Of a DNA stretch of 64,000 nt, positions 42,316-50,327 are shown in pieces. Location of the stretch: positions 1-64,000 of the forward strand of contig JAEZFW010000057.1 in the NCBI GenBank assembly GCA_023417315.1, given 5' to 3'. The stretch is from Pseudomonadota bacterium (GTDB taxonomy: Bacteria > Pseudomonadota > Gammaproteobacteria > Steroidobacterales > Steroidobacteraceae). Every line of letters begins with the position of its first letter. Position 1 is the first letter of the stretch. The notes under the pieces are model-generated. The model did no database searches. It saw nothing but the letters and a program-made list of their open reading frames with translations, and was not told where the DNA came from. The position numbers were made by a program, and so were the translations under genes.

Positions 42316-43561
42316 GATTCACAACTTCACACTCAACTTCGGACCGCAGCATCCGGCGGCACACGGCGTGTTGCGCCTCGTGCTCGAGCTAGATGGTGAG
42401 GTCATCCAGAAGGCGGATCCGCACGTCGGGCTGTTGCATCGAGCGACCGAGAAGCTCGCTGAGAACAAGCCTTTCAACCAGTCGATCGGCTACATGGATC
42501 GGCTCGACTACGTGTCGATGATGTGCAATGAGCACGCGTATGTCTTAGCGATCGAAAAACTCTTAGGCATCGAGCCGCCGATTCGAGCGAAGTACATCCG
42601 CACGATGTTCGATGAGATCACGCGCATCCTGAATCACCTCATGTGGCTCGGCGCGCACGGACTCGACATTGGCGCCATGACAGTGTTTCTGTACGCGTTC
42701 CGCGAACGCGAGTATTTGATGGATTGCTATGAGGCGGTGTCCGGCACGCGCATGCATGCCACCTACTATCGACCCGGCGGCGTCTATCGCGACCTGCCGG
42801 AATCGATGCCGAAATATCAGTCCTCGAAATGGCGTTCGCAGAAGGAAGTGGACAAGCTGAACGAGCAACGCTCGGGCAGCCTCCTCGATTTCATCGACCA
42901 TTTCACGCAGACGTTCCCCGCGAACGTCGACGAGTACGAAGCGCTGTTGACGGATAACCGCATCTGGAAGCAACGGACCGTAAACATCGGCGTCGTATCG
43001 CCCGAGCGTGCGCTGCAACTCGGCTTCACGGGTCCGATGCTGCGCGGCTCGGGCATTGCGTGGGATCTGCGCAAAAAGCAGCCGTACGAAATGTATGGCG
43101 AGATGGACTTCGACATTCCCATCGGTGCAAACGGCGATTGCTATGATCGCTACCTCGTTCGCGTCGCGGAGATGCGCGAATCGAACCGCATCATCAAGCA
43201 ATGCGTGGAGTGGCTGAAGCGAAATCCCGGGCCCGTGATGAGCTCCGATCACAAAGTCGCACCGCCCAGCCGCGAAGACATGAAAGGCGACATGGAGTCG
43301 CTCATCCATCACTTCAAACTCTTTACAGAAGGCTACTGCGTGCCGGAAGGCGAAACCTACGCCGCGGTGGAGGCGCCGAAAGGCGAGTTCGGAATCTATC
43401 TCGTCTCGGACGGCGCAAACAAACCTTATCGGCTCAAGTGCCGCGCTCCCGGATTCCCCCATCTCGCCTCATTAGAGGAAATGGTGAAGGGTCACATGCT
43501 CGCGGACGTCGTGGCGGTGATTGGCACACAAGACATCGTTTTCGGGGAAATCGACCGGTGA
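42308..43561 (+). CDS. nuoD: NADH-quinone oxidoreductase subunit D
   Basis: 49-kDa-type subunit that forms the quinone-binding pocket with NuoB. The start is a GTG (MAEIHNFTLNFGPQHPAAHG) inside the nuoC end, and the protein has 417 residues. HPAAHGVLRLVLELDGE and the block VGLLHRATEKLAENKPFNQ mark the family; the quinone-head His and a conserved Tyr are in these parts. The end ADVVAVIGTQDIVFGEIDR is the canonical C-terminus. The stop overlaps the nuoE GTG start (GTGA). Confidence 0.98.
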   Translation: MAEIHNFTLNFGPQHPAAHGVLRLVLELDGEVIQKADPHVGLLHRATEKLAENKPFNQSIGYMDRLDYVSMMCNEHAYVLAIEKLLGIEPPIRAKYIRTMFDEITRILNHLMWLGAHGLDIGAMTVFLYAFREREYLMDCYEAVSGTRMHATYYRPGGVYRDLPESMPKYQSSKWRSQKEVDKLNEQRSGSLLDFIDHFTQTFPANVDEYEALLTDNRIWKQRTVNIGVVSPERALQLGFTGPMLRGSGIAWDLRKKQPYEMYGEMDFDIPIGANGDCYDRYLVRVAEMRESNRIIKQCVEWLKRNPGPVMSSDHKVAPPSREDMKGDMESLIHHFKLFTEGYCVPEGETYAAVEAPKGEFGIYLVSDGANKPYRLKCRAPGFPHLASLEEMVKGHMLADVVAVIGTQDIVFGEIDR

Positions 43562-44061
43562 GCGATACGACGACGCAAGACGGCGTGCTCTCGGAGCATG
43601 CGAAGCACGAGATCGACCATTGGGTCGCGAAGTTTCCGCCGGAGCGCAAGCGCTCTGCGGTGATCGCGGCGCTGCGCGCCGTGCAGCACGACAACGGCGG
43701 CTATCTCACTCGCGAATCGATGGATGCCGTCGCCGACTATCTCGGCTTGCCTAAGATTCAGGTATACGAGGTCGCGACGTTCTACTCGATGTTCGAGACG
43801 AAGCCAGTCGGCCGGCACCATATCTCGGTGTGCACGAACATCTCGTGCATGCTATGCGGCGGCGACGAAATCCTCGCGCACGTGGAGAAACGCCTTGGCA
43901 TAAAGGTTGGCGAGAGCACTGCGGACGGACGCTTCTTCTTGAAGCGTGAGGAAGAGTGCTTAGCGGCGTGCAATAACGCGCCCATGATGATGGTCGATCA
44001 CGTCTACTACGAGAATCTCACGCCCGAGAAGGTCGATGAGATCTTGGATCGACACAAGTGA
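43558..44061 (+). CDS. nuoE: NADH-quinone oxidoreductase subunit E
   Basis: 24-kDa-type subunit with the [2Fe-2S] cluster N1a. From the GTG at 43558 it has 167 residues, close to E. coli NuoE. Cluster ligands are the cysteines in CTNISCMLCGG and in EECLAACNNAPMM. KIQVYEVATFYSMFETKPVGRHHI is typical. A much longer frame from 43201 runs through nuoD out of phase and is rejected. The 57-base gap to nuoF holds a perfect stem GCGAGC-aatc-GCTCGC (44075-44090). Confidence 0.97.
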   Translation: MSDTTTQDGVLSEHAKHEIDHWVAKFPPERKRSAVIAALRAVQHDNGGYLTRESMDAVADYLGLPKIQVYEVATFYSMFETKPVGRHHISVCTNISCMLCGGDEILAHVEKRLGIKVGESTADGRFFLKREEECLAACNNAPMMMVDHVYYENLTPEKVDEILDRHK

Positions 44062-44118
44062 TGAGATCAGGCGCGCGAGCAATCGCTCGCATCCAACTCC
44101 ACCGGTAACGCATTCGGC

Positions 44119-45426
44119 ATGCAAAAAGAGTATCCGCAAAATTTCGTGTGCTTCGAGCCGCTCTCGATGGAGCGACCCTGGGAGCTCGCGAGTTATCGCA
44201 AGATCGGCGGTTATGAGGTGTGGGAGCGGATCCTGCGCGAGAAGACCCCGCGCGAGCAGATCATTGAAGAAGTCAAAGCATCCGGTCTGCGTGGCCGTGG
44301 TGGCGCGGGATTTCCCACAGGTGTGAAGTGGAGCTTCATGCCGCGTAATGCGCCGGGTCAAAAGTATGTCGTCTGCAACTCGGACGAGAGCGAGCCCGGT
44401 ACCTGTCACGATCGCGACATTCTTCGATACAACCCTCATGCGCTGATCGAAGGAATGGCAATCGGCGGTTACGCCATGGGCGCGACGGTCGGCTACAACT
44501 ACATCCGCGGCGAATTCCTTGCCGAGCCCGTGCCGCGTTTCGAAGCCGCACTGCAGGAAGCGTATGCGGCGGGCTTGCTCGGCAAGAACCTGCTCGGCTC
44601 CGGTATCGATTTCGATCTGTATTCGTTCGTCGGCGCAGGTGCGTATATCTGCGGTGAGGAGACTGCGCTGCTCGAGTCGTTGGAGGGTAAGCAAGGACGG
44701 CCTCGCTTCAAACCGCCGTTTCCGGCGAACTTCGGCTTGTACGGCAAGCCGACGACGATCAACAACACGCAGAGCTTTGCGTCGGTACCGACGATCTTGC
44801 GCAAGGGTGCGAAGTGGTTCGCGGATCTCGGCGTCGCGAACGCTGGCGGCACATTGATCTTTTCCGTCTCAGGTCACGTCAACAGGCCCCAGAACGTCGA
44901 GCTGCCGCTTGGCATCCCGTTCAAAGACCTGCTCGAGCTCTGCGGCGGAATGCGCGGTGGAAGGAAACTAAAAGCTGTCATCCCCGGTGGCTCGTCTGTC
45001 CCCGTCGTGCCAGGCGAAATGATGATGGATGTGACGATGGACTACGACGGCTTGCGCAAAGTCGGGTCGGCCCTCGGCACCGGTGCGATGATCGTAATGG
45101 ACGAGACCACCTGTATGGTGCGCGTGCTCGAGCGCATCTCGCGCTTCTACTACGCAGAGTCGTGCGGCCAGTGTACGCCGTGCCGCGAAGGCACCGGTTG
45201 GATGAACCGAGTACTGCGACGAATTCTCGCCGGAGAAGGGCGCAAGCAGGACCTAGACATGCTCGTCGATGTCGCGAACAAGATCGAAGGTCACACGATC
45301 TGCGCCTTCGGCGATGCGTCCGCGTGGCCGGTGCAAAGCTTCATGAAGCACTTCCGGCACGAGTTCGAGTACATGATCGAGAACGGCCACAGCATCGTCG
45401 AGCGCGACAAACGCCAGGCAGCGTGA
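44119..45426 (+). CDS. nuoF: NADH-quinone oxidoreductase subunit F
   Basis: Catalytic NADH-oxidising subunit with FMN and cluster N3. The 435-residue protein has the FMN/NADH site GLRGRGGAGFPTGVKW, the block YVVCNSDESEPGTCHDRDI and GAYICGEETALLESLEG. Cluster N3 is bound by SCGQCTPCREGTGW and a fourth Cys in HTICAFGDA. Length and order are canonical. Behind it stands a spacer of 7-base word repeats before nuoG. Confidence 0.98.
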   Translation: MQKEYPQNFVCFEPLSMERPWELASYRKIGGYEVWERILREKTPREQIIEEVKASGLRGRGGAGFPTGVKWSFMPRNAPGQKYVVCNSDESEPGTCHDRDILRYNPHALIEGMAIGGYAMGATVGYNYIRGEFLAEPVPRFEAALQEAYAAGLLGKNLLGSGIDFDLYSFVGAGAYICGEETALLESLEGKQGRPRFKPPFPANFGLYGKPTTINNTQSFASVPTILRKGAKWFADLGVANAGGTLIFSVSGHVNRPQNVELPLGIPFKDLLELCGGMRGGRKLKAVIPGGSSVPVVPGEMMMDVTMDYDGLRKVGSALGTGAMIVMDETTCMVRVLERISRFYYAESCGQCTPCREGTGWMNRVLRRILAGEGRKQDLDMLVDVANKIEGHTICAFGDASAWPVQSFMKHFRHEFEYMIENGHSIVERDKRQAA

Positions 45427-45433
45427 GCAATGA

Positions 45434-45520
45434 GAGAAGCGGATAGCGGATGGCGGATAGCGGATCGTCGACGGCGCGTGCCGTTCTCGTCTGGCTACAG
45501 CCTACAGCCCACAGCCTACA
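45434..45520. repeat. Tandem word-repeat element E (nuoF-nuoG spacer)
   Basis: Four tandem 7-base words GCGGATA, GCGGATG, GCGGATA, GCGGATC (45434-45461 region) are followed after about 35 bases by another tandem of 7-base words CTACAGC, CTACAGC, CCACAGC, CTACAAC (about 45495-45522). Unlike the other elements, the two word sets are not complementary to each other. It fills the gap between nuoF and the nuoG ATG at 45531. Confidence 0.7.
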
Positions 45521-45530
45521 ACCTCTTCAA

Positions 45531-47720
45531 ATGAGCGACGACCAGGTCAACATCGAAGTCAATGGCGTGCCCATGAAGGCGCGCAAGGGACAAATGATCA
45601 TCCAAGTCACGGATGCTCATGAAGTCTATGTGCCGCGCTTTTGCTATCACGAGAAGCTTGCGGTCGCTGCGAACTGCCGCATGTGCCTCGTTGAAGTCGA
45701 GAAGGCGCCCAAGCCGTTGCCTGCGTGTGCAACGCCGGTCGCCGAGGGCATGAAGGTCTTCACGAAGTCGCCGAAGGCCATCGCTGCACAGCGCGCAGTG
45801 ATGGAATTCTTGCTCATCAATCATCCTCTCGATTGCCCGATCTGCGATCAGGGCGGTGAGTGCGAGCTGCAGGACTTGGCGCTGGGATTCGGGCGCGATA
45901 TCTCGCGCTACAGCGAGCGCAAACGGGTCGTCAAAGACAAGAACTTGGGCCCGCTCGTCTCCACCGACATGACGCGATGCATTCACTGCACGCGCTGCGT
46001 GCGCTTTACGCAAGAGATTCAGGGGTTCCAGCAGCTTGGAACGGTGGGCCGTGGCGAGATGACCGAGATCGGTACCTTCATCGAGCGCAGCGTGGATCAC
46101 GAGCTCTCGGCGAACATCATCGATCTTTGCCCTGTGGGCGCGCTCAACAACAAGCCCTATCGTTATCGCGCGCGCGCGTGGGAAATGACTCAGCATCCGC
46201 TCGTGTCTCCGCACGACAGCGTGGGCGCGAACATCTACGCGCACGTGCTGCGCGGGCGCATCATGCGCATCGTGCCGCGGCCCAACGAAGAGGTGAACGA
46301 GACTTGGATCGCGGATCGCGATCGTTTCAGCTATCAAGGCATCTATAGCGAAGACCGTCTCATGAAGCCGCTCGTGCGCGAGAACGGGCTGTGGCAGGAG
46401 TCGGATTGGGAGAGTGCGCTGTCGCTCGCTGCCGAGCGCTTGGGCAAGGTGGCGAAGAATCAAGGCGGAGCTCAGATCGGAGCGATCGCTTCGCCGAGCT
46501 CGACACTCGAAGAGTTGTACCTGCTGGCCAAGCTGGCGCGCGGCTTGGGCAGCTCGAATCTGGATCATCGTTTACGGCGCAGCGATTTTCGCGACGAGGC
46601 GAGCGAGCCTTTATTCCCCGGACTCGGTTGCTCCATCGCGGATATCGAGCGCGCCGACTCCGTGCTCGTGATTGGCTCGAATCTGCGCGCAGAAGTGCCG
46701 CTCATTGCGCACCGTGTGCGCAAGGCGGCGGTGCGCGGTGCACGGATCTCTTTCGTCAACCCGGTGCGATATCCGTATCTCTTCCCAGTCGCTGGATATC
46801 TTGCGTCGAACGGCCTCGAGATGTTCGATCATCTGGTGGCGATCGCTGCGGCTCACATCCGGTCTGCGGGCGGCAGCGCACCAGAGTCGATCGCAGCGCT
46901 CGTGGCCAACGTGCAGCCATCCGATGCGCATGCGTCCGTCGCGCAGCAACTCACGTCGGGCGAGCGCCGCCACATACTGCTCGGCGCAATCGCTCAGCGC
47001 GATCCCGCGTTTGCGGATTTGCGCGTCGTCGCCGAAGCGCTTGCAAACGTGACGGGCTCGACGCTCGGTTACTTGTCCGACGGCGGTAACGCGGTTGGCG
47101 CGCACCTTGCCGGCGTCTTGCCCCATCGAGCGAGCGCGGGTCGTGCCATTCAAACACCTGGTATGAATCTGGCCGATATGTTCGCCGCTCGCCTGCGCGC
47201 GTACGTGATCTTTGGTGCCATCGAGCCGTCGTTGGATATCGCCGTGCCCGGTGCGTTCGAGGCGTTGAAGGCGGCCGAGTGCGTGATCGCGCTGACGCCT
47301 TACGGCAGCGCGCGGGAGTTCGCAGACATCATTCTGCCGATTGGGACGTTTGCAGAGACATCCGGCACGTACGTCAACATGGAAGGACGTTGGCAAAGTG
47401 TTCCTGGGGCTGCGCGACCGCTTGGCGAAGCACGGCCGGGTTGGAAGGTGCTGCGCGTACTTGCCAATCTGTTGAATGTGTCGGGCTTCGAGTACACGAG
47501 CTCCGAGCAAATCACCGAAGAGCTCCAGAAGGAGATCGAGCACGCGCCTGAGTTCAAGCTCAAGAGCTCCGCTCGAACGCTGCAGTCGAAATTGGCTTTG
47601 AACGCCGCGGGTACGCAGCGTGACGTTCCGATCTATCAAGTCGACGCAATCGTTCGTCGCGCGATGTCCCTGCAAGAAACGCCGGCGGGTACGGAAGGGC
47701 GCCGAGGTCGAAGCGCATGA
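45531..47720 (+). CDS. nuoG: NADH-quinone oxidoreductase subunit G
   Basis: 75-kDa-type subunit carrying a [2Fe-2S] and two or three [4Fe-4S] clusters. From the ATG at 45531 it has 729 residues and starts MSDDQVNIEVNGVPMKARKG. Ligands appear in PRFCYHEKLAVAANCRMCLVEV, HPLDCPICDQGGECELQD (His and Cys of N5) and TRCIHCTRCVRFTQE with DLCPVGAL. A molybdopterin-oxidoreductase-like region without catalytic residues follows. A longer frame from 45450 would translate the word repeats and is not credible. No good ribosome site precedes the ATG. The stop overlaps nuoH (ATGA). Confidence 0.96.
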   Translation: MSDDQVNIEVNGVPMKARKGQMIIQVTDAHEVYVPRFCYHEKLAVAANCRMCLVEVEKAPKPLPACATPVAEGMKVFTKSPKAIAAQRAVMEFLLINHPLDCPICDQGGECELQDLALGFGRDISRYSERKRVVKDKNLGPLVSTDMTRCIHCTRCVRFTQEIQGFQQLGTVGRGEMTEIGTFIERSVDHELSANIIDLCPVGALNNKPYRYRARAWEMTQHPLVSPHDSVGANIYAHVLRGRIMRIVPRPNEEVNETWIADRDRFSYQGIYSEDRLMKPLVRENGLWQESDWESALSLAAERLGKVAKNQGGAQIGAIASPSSTLEELYLLAKLARGLGSSNLDHRLRRSDFRDEASEPLFPGLGCSIADIERADSVLVIGSNLRAEVPLIAHRVRKAAVRGARISFVNPVRYPYLFPVAGYLASNGLEMFDHLVAIAAAHIRSAGGSAPESIAALVANVQPSDAHASVAQQLTSGERRHILLGAIAQRDPAFADLRVVAEALANVTGSTLGYLSDGGNAVGAHLAGVLPHRASAGRAIQTPGMNLADMFAARLRAYVIFGAIEPSLDIAVPGAFEALKAAECVIALTPYGSAREFADIILPIGTFAETSGTYVNMEGRWQSVPGAARPLGEARPGWKVLRVLANLLNVSGFEYTSSEQITEELQKEIEHAPEFKLKSSARTLQSKLALNAAGTQRDVPIYQVDAIVRRAMSLQETPAGTEGRRGRSA

Positions 47721-48784
47721 TCCCCGAGTTCGCCTCCAACTTGCTTGAATTCCTGCCGTATTGGGCCCAGGCCACCGTATGGTATGGCGTGATCGCGGTG
47801 ATCCTGTTCATCAGCGTCATTTTGACGATGGCCTTTCTGACGCTCATCGAGCGTCGCGTCATCGGATCGATCCAGGCGCGCATCGGTCCGAATCGCGTCG
47901 GCTTCCAAGGCATCGGGCAGCCCTTTGCGGACGTGCTCAAGCTGCTCGTGAAAGAGATCGTCATCCCCTCGAGCGCAAGCAAGCTTCTATTCGTGATTGC
48001 GCCGCTCCTCGCGTTGATCCCTGCGCTGTGCACGTGGGCTGTCGTGCCATTCGCGCCTGGGTTCACCGTCGCGGATATCGATGCAGGGCTTCTCTACATC
48101 TTGGCGCTGACCTCCGCGGGGGTGTACGGCGTGATCCTTGCGGGATGGGCCGCGAATTCCAAGTACGCATTCCTCGGCGCGATGCGTGCAGCCGCGCAGA
48201 TGGTGGCGTATGAGATCGCGATGGGATTCGCGCTCGTCGGTGTGGTCATGGCTGCAGGATCGCTGAATCTCGGCGCGATCATCGAAGCGCAGAGCGGCGG
48301 ACCGCTGAGCTACTTCTTCTGGTGGCTCCTGCCATTGTTCGTTGTCTACTTCATCTCGGGGATCGCGGAGACGAACCGTGCGCCGTTCGACGTCGTCGAG
48401 GGTGAATCGGAAATCGTCGCAGGATTCCACGTCGAGTACTCGGGCATGGCGTTCGCCGTGTTCTTCGTGGCCGAGTACGTGAACATGATCCTCATCTCGG
48501 CGCTCACCTCGATCTTCTTCTTCGGCGGTTGGCTGTCGCCGCTCGAAGGTTACCCGTTGCCGAGCTGGCTTGCGTGGCTCGCCGCGCCGAGTTTCTTGTG
48601 GCTCTTCATCAAGATCTGGTTCTTCTTGTTCTGCTTCTTGTGGTTCCGCGCGACGTTTCCGCGTTATCGATATGACCAGATCATGCGGCTTGGCTGGAAG
48701 ATCTTCATTCCAGTAACGCTCGTTTGGATCGTCGTCGAGGGCATCCTCTGGTACTACCAGGTTGGCCCTTGGGCGACTTCTTGA
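47717..48784 (+). CDS. nuoH: NADH-quinone oxidoreductase subunit H
   Basis: ND1-type membrane subunit joining the arms and lining the quinone tunnel. The 355-residue protein has about eight membrane helices. Landmarks are FLTLIERRVIGSIQARIGPNRVGFQGIGQPFADVLKLLVKE, the acidic loop ETNRAPFDVVEGESEIVAGFHVEYSGM near residues 218-245, and FWFRATFPRYRYDQIMRLGWK. Full length for the family. It starts inside the nuoG stop. Confidence 0.98.
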   Translation: MIPEFASNLLEFLPYWAQATVWYGVIAVILFISVILTMAFLTLIERRVIGSIQARIGPNRVGFQGIGQPFADVLKLLVKEIVIPSSASKLLFVIAPLLALIPALCTWAVVPFAPGFTVADIDAGLLYILALTSAGVYGVILAGWAANSKYAFLGAMRAAAQMVAYEIAMGFALVGVVMAAGSLNLGAIIEAQSGGPLSYFFWWLLPLFVVYFISGIAETNRAPFDVVEGESEIVAGFHVEYSGMAFAVFFVAEYVNMILISALTSIFFFGGWLSPLEGYPLPSWLAWLAAPSFLWLFIKIWFFLFCFLWFRATFPRYRYDQIMRLGWKIFIPVTLVWIVVEGILWYYQVGPWATS

Positions 48785-48794
48785 AGGTAATCCG

Positions 48795-49286
48795 ATGAAA
48801 ACGCCTGCGAGCTTCTTCAAAACATTCTTTCTGACCGAGCTCATCGTCGGCTTGGCGGTGACCTTTCGCCAGTTCGCCTTCCGCCCGAACGTCACGATTC
48901 AATATCCCGAGGAGAAGACGCCGCAATCGCCGCGCTATCGCGGCCTGCATGCACAACGTCGCTATCCGAACGGGCAAGAGCGTTGCATCGCATGCAAGCT
49001 CTGCGAAGCCGTATGTCCAGCGCTCGCGATCACGATCGAATCCGATGTCGCCGCGGACGGCACCCGTCGCACAACACGCTATGACATCGATCTCTTCAAA
49101 TGCATTTTCTGCGGATTCTGCGAGGAGGCCTGTCCCGTCGATGCCATCGTCGAGACTCGCATTCACGAGTACCACATGGAGAACCGTGGCGAGAACATCA
49201 TGACCAAGGACAAGCTCCTTGCGATCGGTGATCGCTACGAGGCAATGATTGCCGCCGACAAAGCGGCGGATGCACGGTATAGATAG
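48795..49286 (+). CDS. nuoI: NADH-quinone oxidoreductase subunit I
   Basis: Ferredoxin-like subunit with clusters N6a and N6b. From the ATG at 48795 (GAAGG upstream) the protein has 163 residues. The two 4Fe-4S motifs are CIACKLCEAVCP and CIFCGFCEEACPVDAIV. The usual block RYRGLHAQRRYPNGQERC stands before the first. An in-frame start in the end of nuoH (48762) would add 11 residues and is less likely. A short gap leads to nuoJ. Confidence 0.97.
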   Translation: MKTPASFFKTFFLTELIVGLAVTFRQFAFRPNVTIQYPEEKTPQSPRYRGLHAQRRYPNGQERCIACKLCEAVCPALAITIESDVAADGTRRTTRYDIDLFKCIFCGFCEEACPVDAIVETRIHEYHMENRGENIMTKDKLLAIGDRYEAMIAADKAADARYR

Positions 49287-49290
49287 CGCC

Positions 49291-49902
49291 ATGACGCTGA
49301 CAGAAATCCTCTTCTACGCCTTCTCGGGGGTGCTCCTGATCGCGGCCATTGGCGTGATCACCTCGCGCAATCCCGTTCACGCGGCCTTGTTCTTGGTGCT
49401 CGCGTTCTTCAACAGCGCAGTCCTTTGGTTGCTGATGGAAGCAGAGTTCCTCGCCATCGTGCTCGTGCTGGTTTACGTGGGCGCGGTGATGGTGCTCTTT
49501 CTCTTCGTCGTGATGATGCTCGACATCAACATCGCCCAGATGCGCGAAGGTTTCACGCGCTATGCGCCGCTTGGGATCATCGTGGCGCTCCTCGTCGTGG
49601 CGGAAATCGGCAGCGTCATCTGGGTCAAGAACCTGGGCGTCGAGCCGACCCCTGCAGCGGTCATTGCAACGAACGTCGAGGGTTATAGCAACACGCGCGC
49701 GCTCGGCGAGCTCCTGTACACGCAGTATCTTTATCCGTTCGAGCTGGCAGCGATGTTATTGCTACTCGCCATCATTGCCGCGATCACGCTCACCATGCGC
49801 CAACGTCGCGGCGCTAAGCAGCAAGATATCGCGGCACAGGTTTCCGTGCGCGCGCAAGACCGTATACGCCTCGTGAAGATGGAGGCGGAGAAGGACGCAT
49901 GA
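49291..49902 (+). CDS. nuoJ: NADH-quinone oxidoreductase subunit J
   Basis: ND6-type membrane subunit. From the ATG at 49291 the protein has 203 residues and five predicted membrane helices. ITSRNPVHAALFLVLAFFNSAVLWLLMEAEFLAIVLVLVYVGAVMVLFLFVVMML is the family core, including the pi-bulge helix (VYVGAVMVLFLF). The tail is basic and polar. It starts four bases after the nuoI stop and its own stop overlaps nuoK (ATGA). Confidence 0.96.
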   Translation: MTLTEILFYAFSGVLLIAAIGVITSRNPVHAALFLVLAFFNSAVLWLLMEAEFLAIVLVLVYVGAVMVLFLFVVMMLDINIAQMREGFTRYAPLGIIVALLVVAEIGSVIWVKNLGVEPTPAAVIATNVEGYSNTRALGELLYTQYLYPFELAAMLLLLAIIAAITLTMRQRRGAKQQDIAAQVSVRAQDRIRLVKMEAEKDA

Positions 49903-50204
49903 TCCAGCTCGAATTCGTATTGATGCTGGCGGGCTTGCTGTTCGCGCTGAGCGTGGCCGGCATTTTCTTGAACCGCAAGAACGTGATCCTCCTGCTGATG
50001 TGCATCGAGCTCATGCTCCTTGCCGTCAATTTCAACTTCATCGCCTTCGCGCGTCAGCTCGGTGATCTGCACGGACAGATCTACGTGTTCTTCATCATGA
50101 CGGTTGCGGCCGCGGAGGCGGCGATTGGTCTTGCCATCCTCGTGGTCCTATTCCGCGAGAAGAAGAGCATCAACGTCGAAGAATTGGATGAAATGAAAGG
50201 CTAA
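49899..50204 (+). CDS. nuoK: NADH-quinone oxidoreductase subunit K
   Basis: ND4L-type subunit with three membrane helices, 101 residues. The two membrane glutamates of the proton path are seen in LLMCIELMLLAVNFNF and in MTVAAAEAAIGLAILVVLFR. The ending EKKSINVEELDEMKG is normal. It overlaps nuoJ by four bases. Element F lies directly behind it. Confidence 0.98.
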   Translation: MIQLEFVLMLAGLLFALSVAGIFLNRKNVILLLMCIELMLLAVNFNFIAFARQLGDLHGQIYVFFIMTVAAAEAAIGLAILVVLFREKKSINVEELDEMKG

Positions 50205-50207
50205 CGC

Positions 50208-50314
50208 GGTGAACAGCGAACGGCGGACAGCGGACGGTGTAAGAAATGGAGGGCTCGGCTCTTCCTCGTCTTCGCGTCGCATCACCGTCCGCCGTCCGCC
50301 GTCCGCCATTCACC
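50208..50314. repeat. Inverted word-repeat element F (nuoK-nuoL spacer)
   Basis: Words GCGAACG, GCGGACA, GCGGACG on the left face CCGTCCG repeats on the right. Arms 50208-50239 and 50283-50314 are reverse complements at 28 of 32 positions around a 43-base loop. The element begins three bases after the nuoK stop and ends 13 bases before the nuoL GTG, so the nuo message would carry a very stable stem there. Confidence 0.9.
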
Positions 50315-50327
50315 AAGAAGATCTGCT

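Noticed and set aside
45450..45530. 27-residue N-terminal extension of NuoG
   Set aside because: It would translate the 7-base word repeats; the conserved NuoG start is at 45531.
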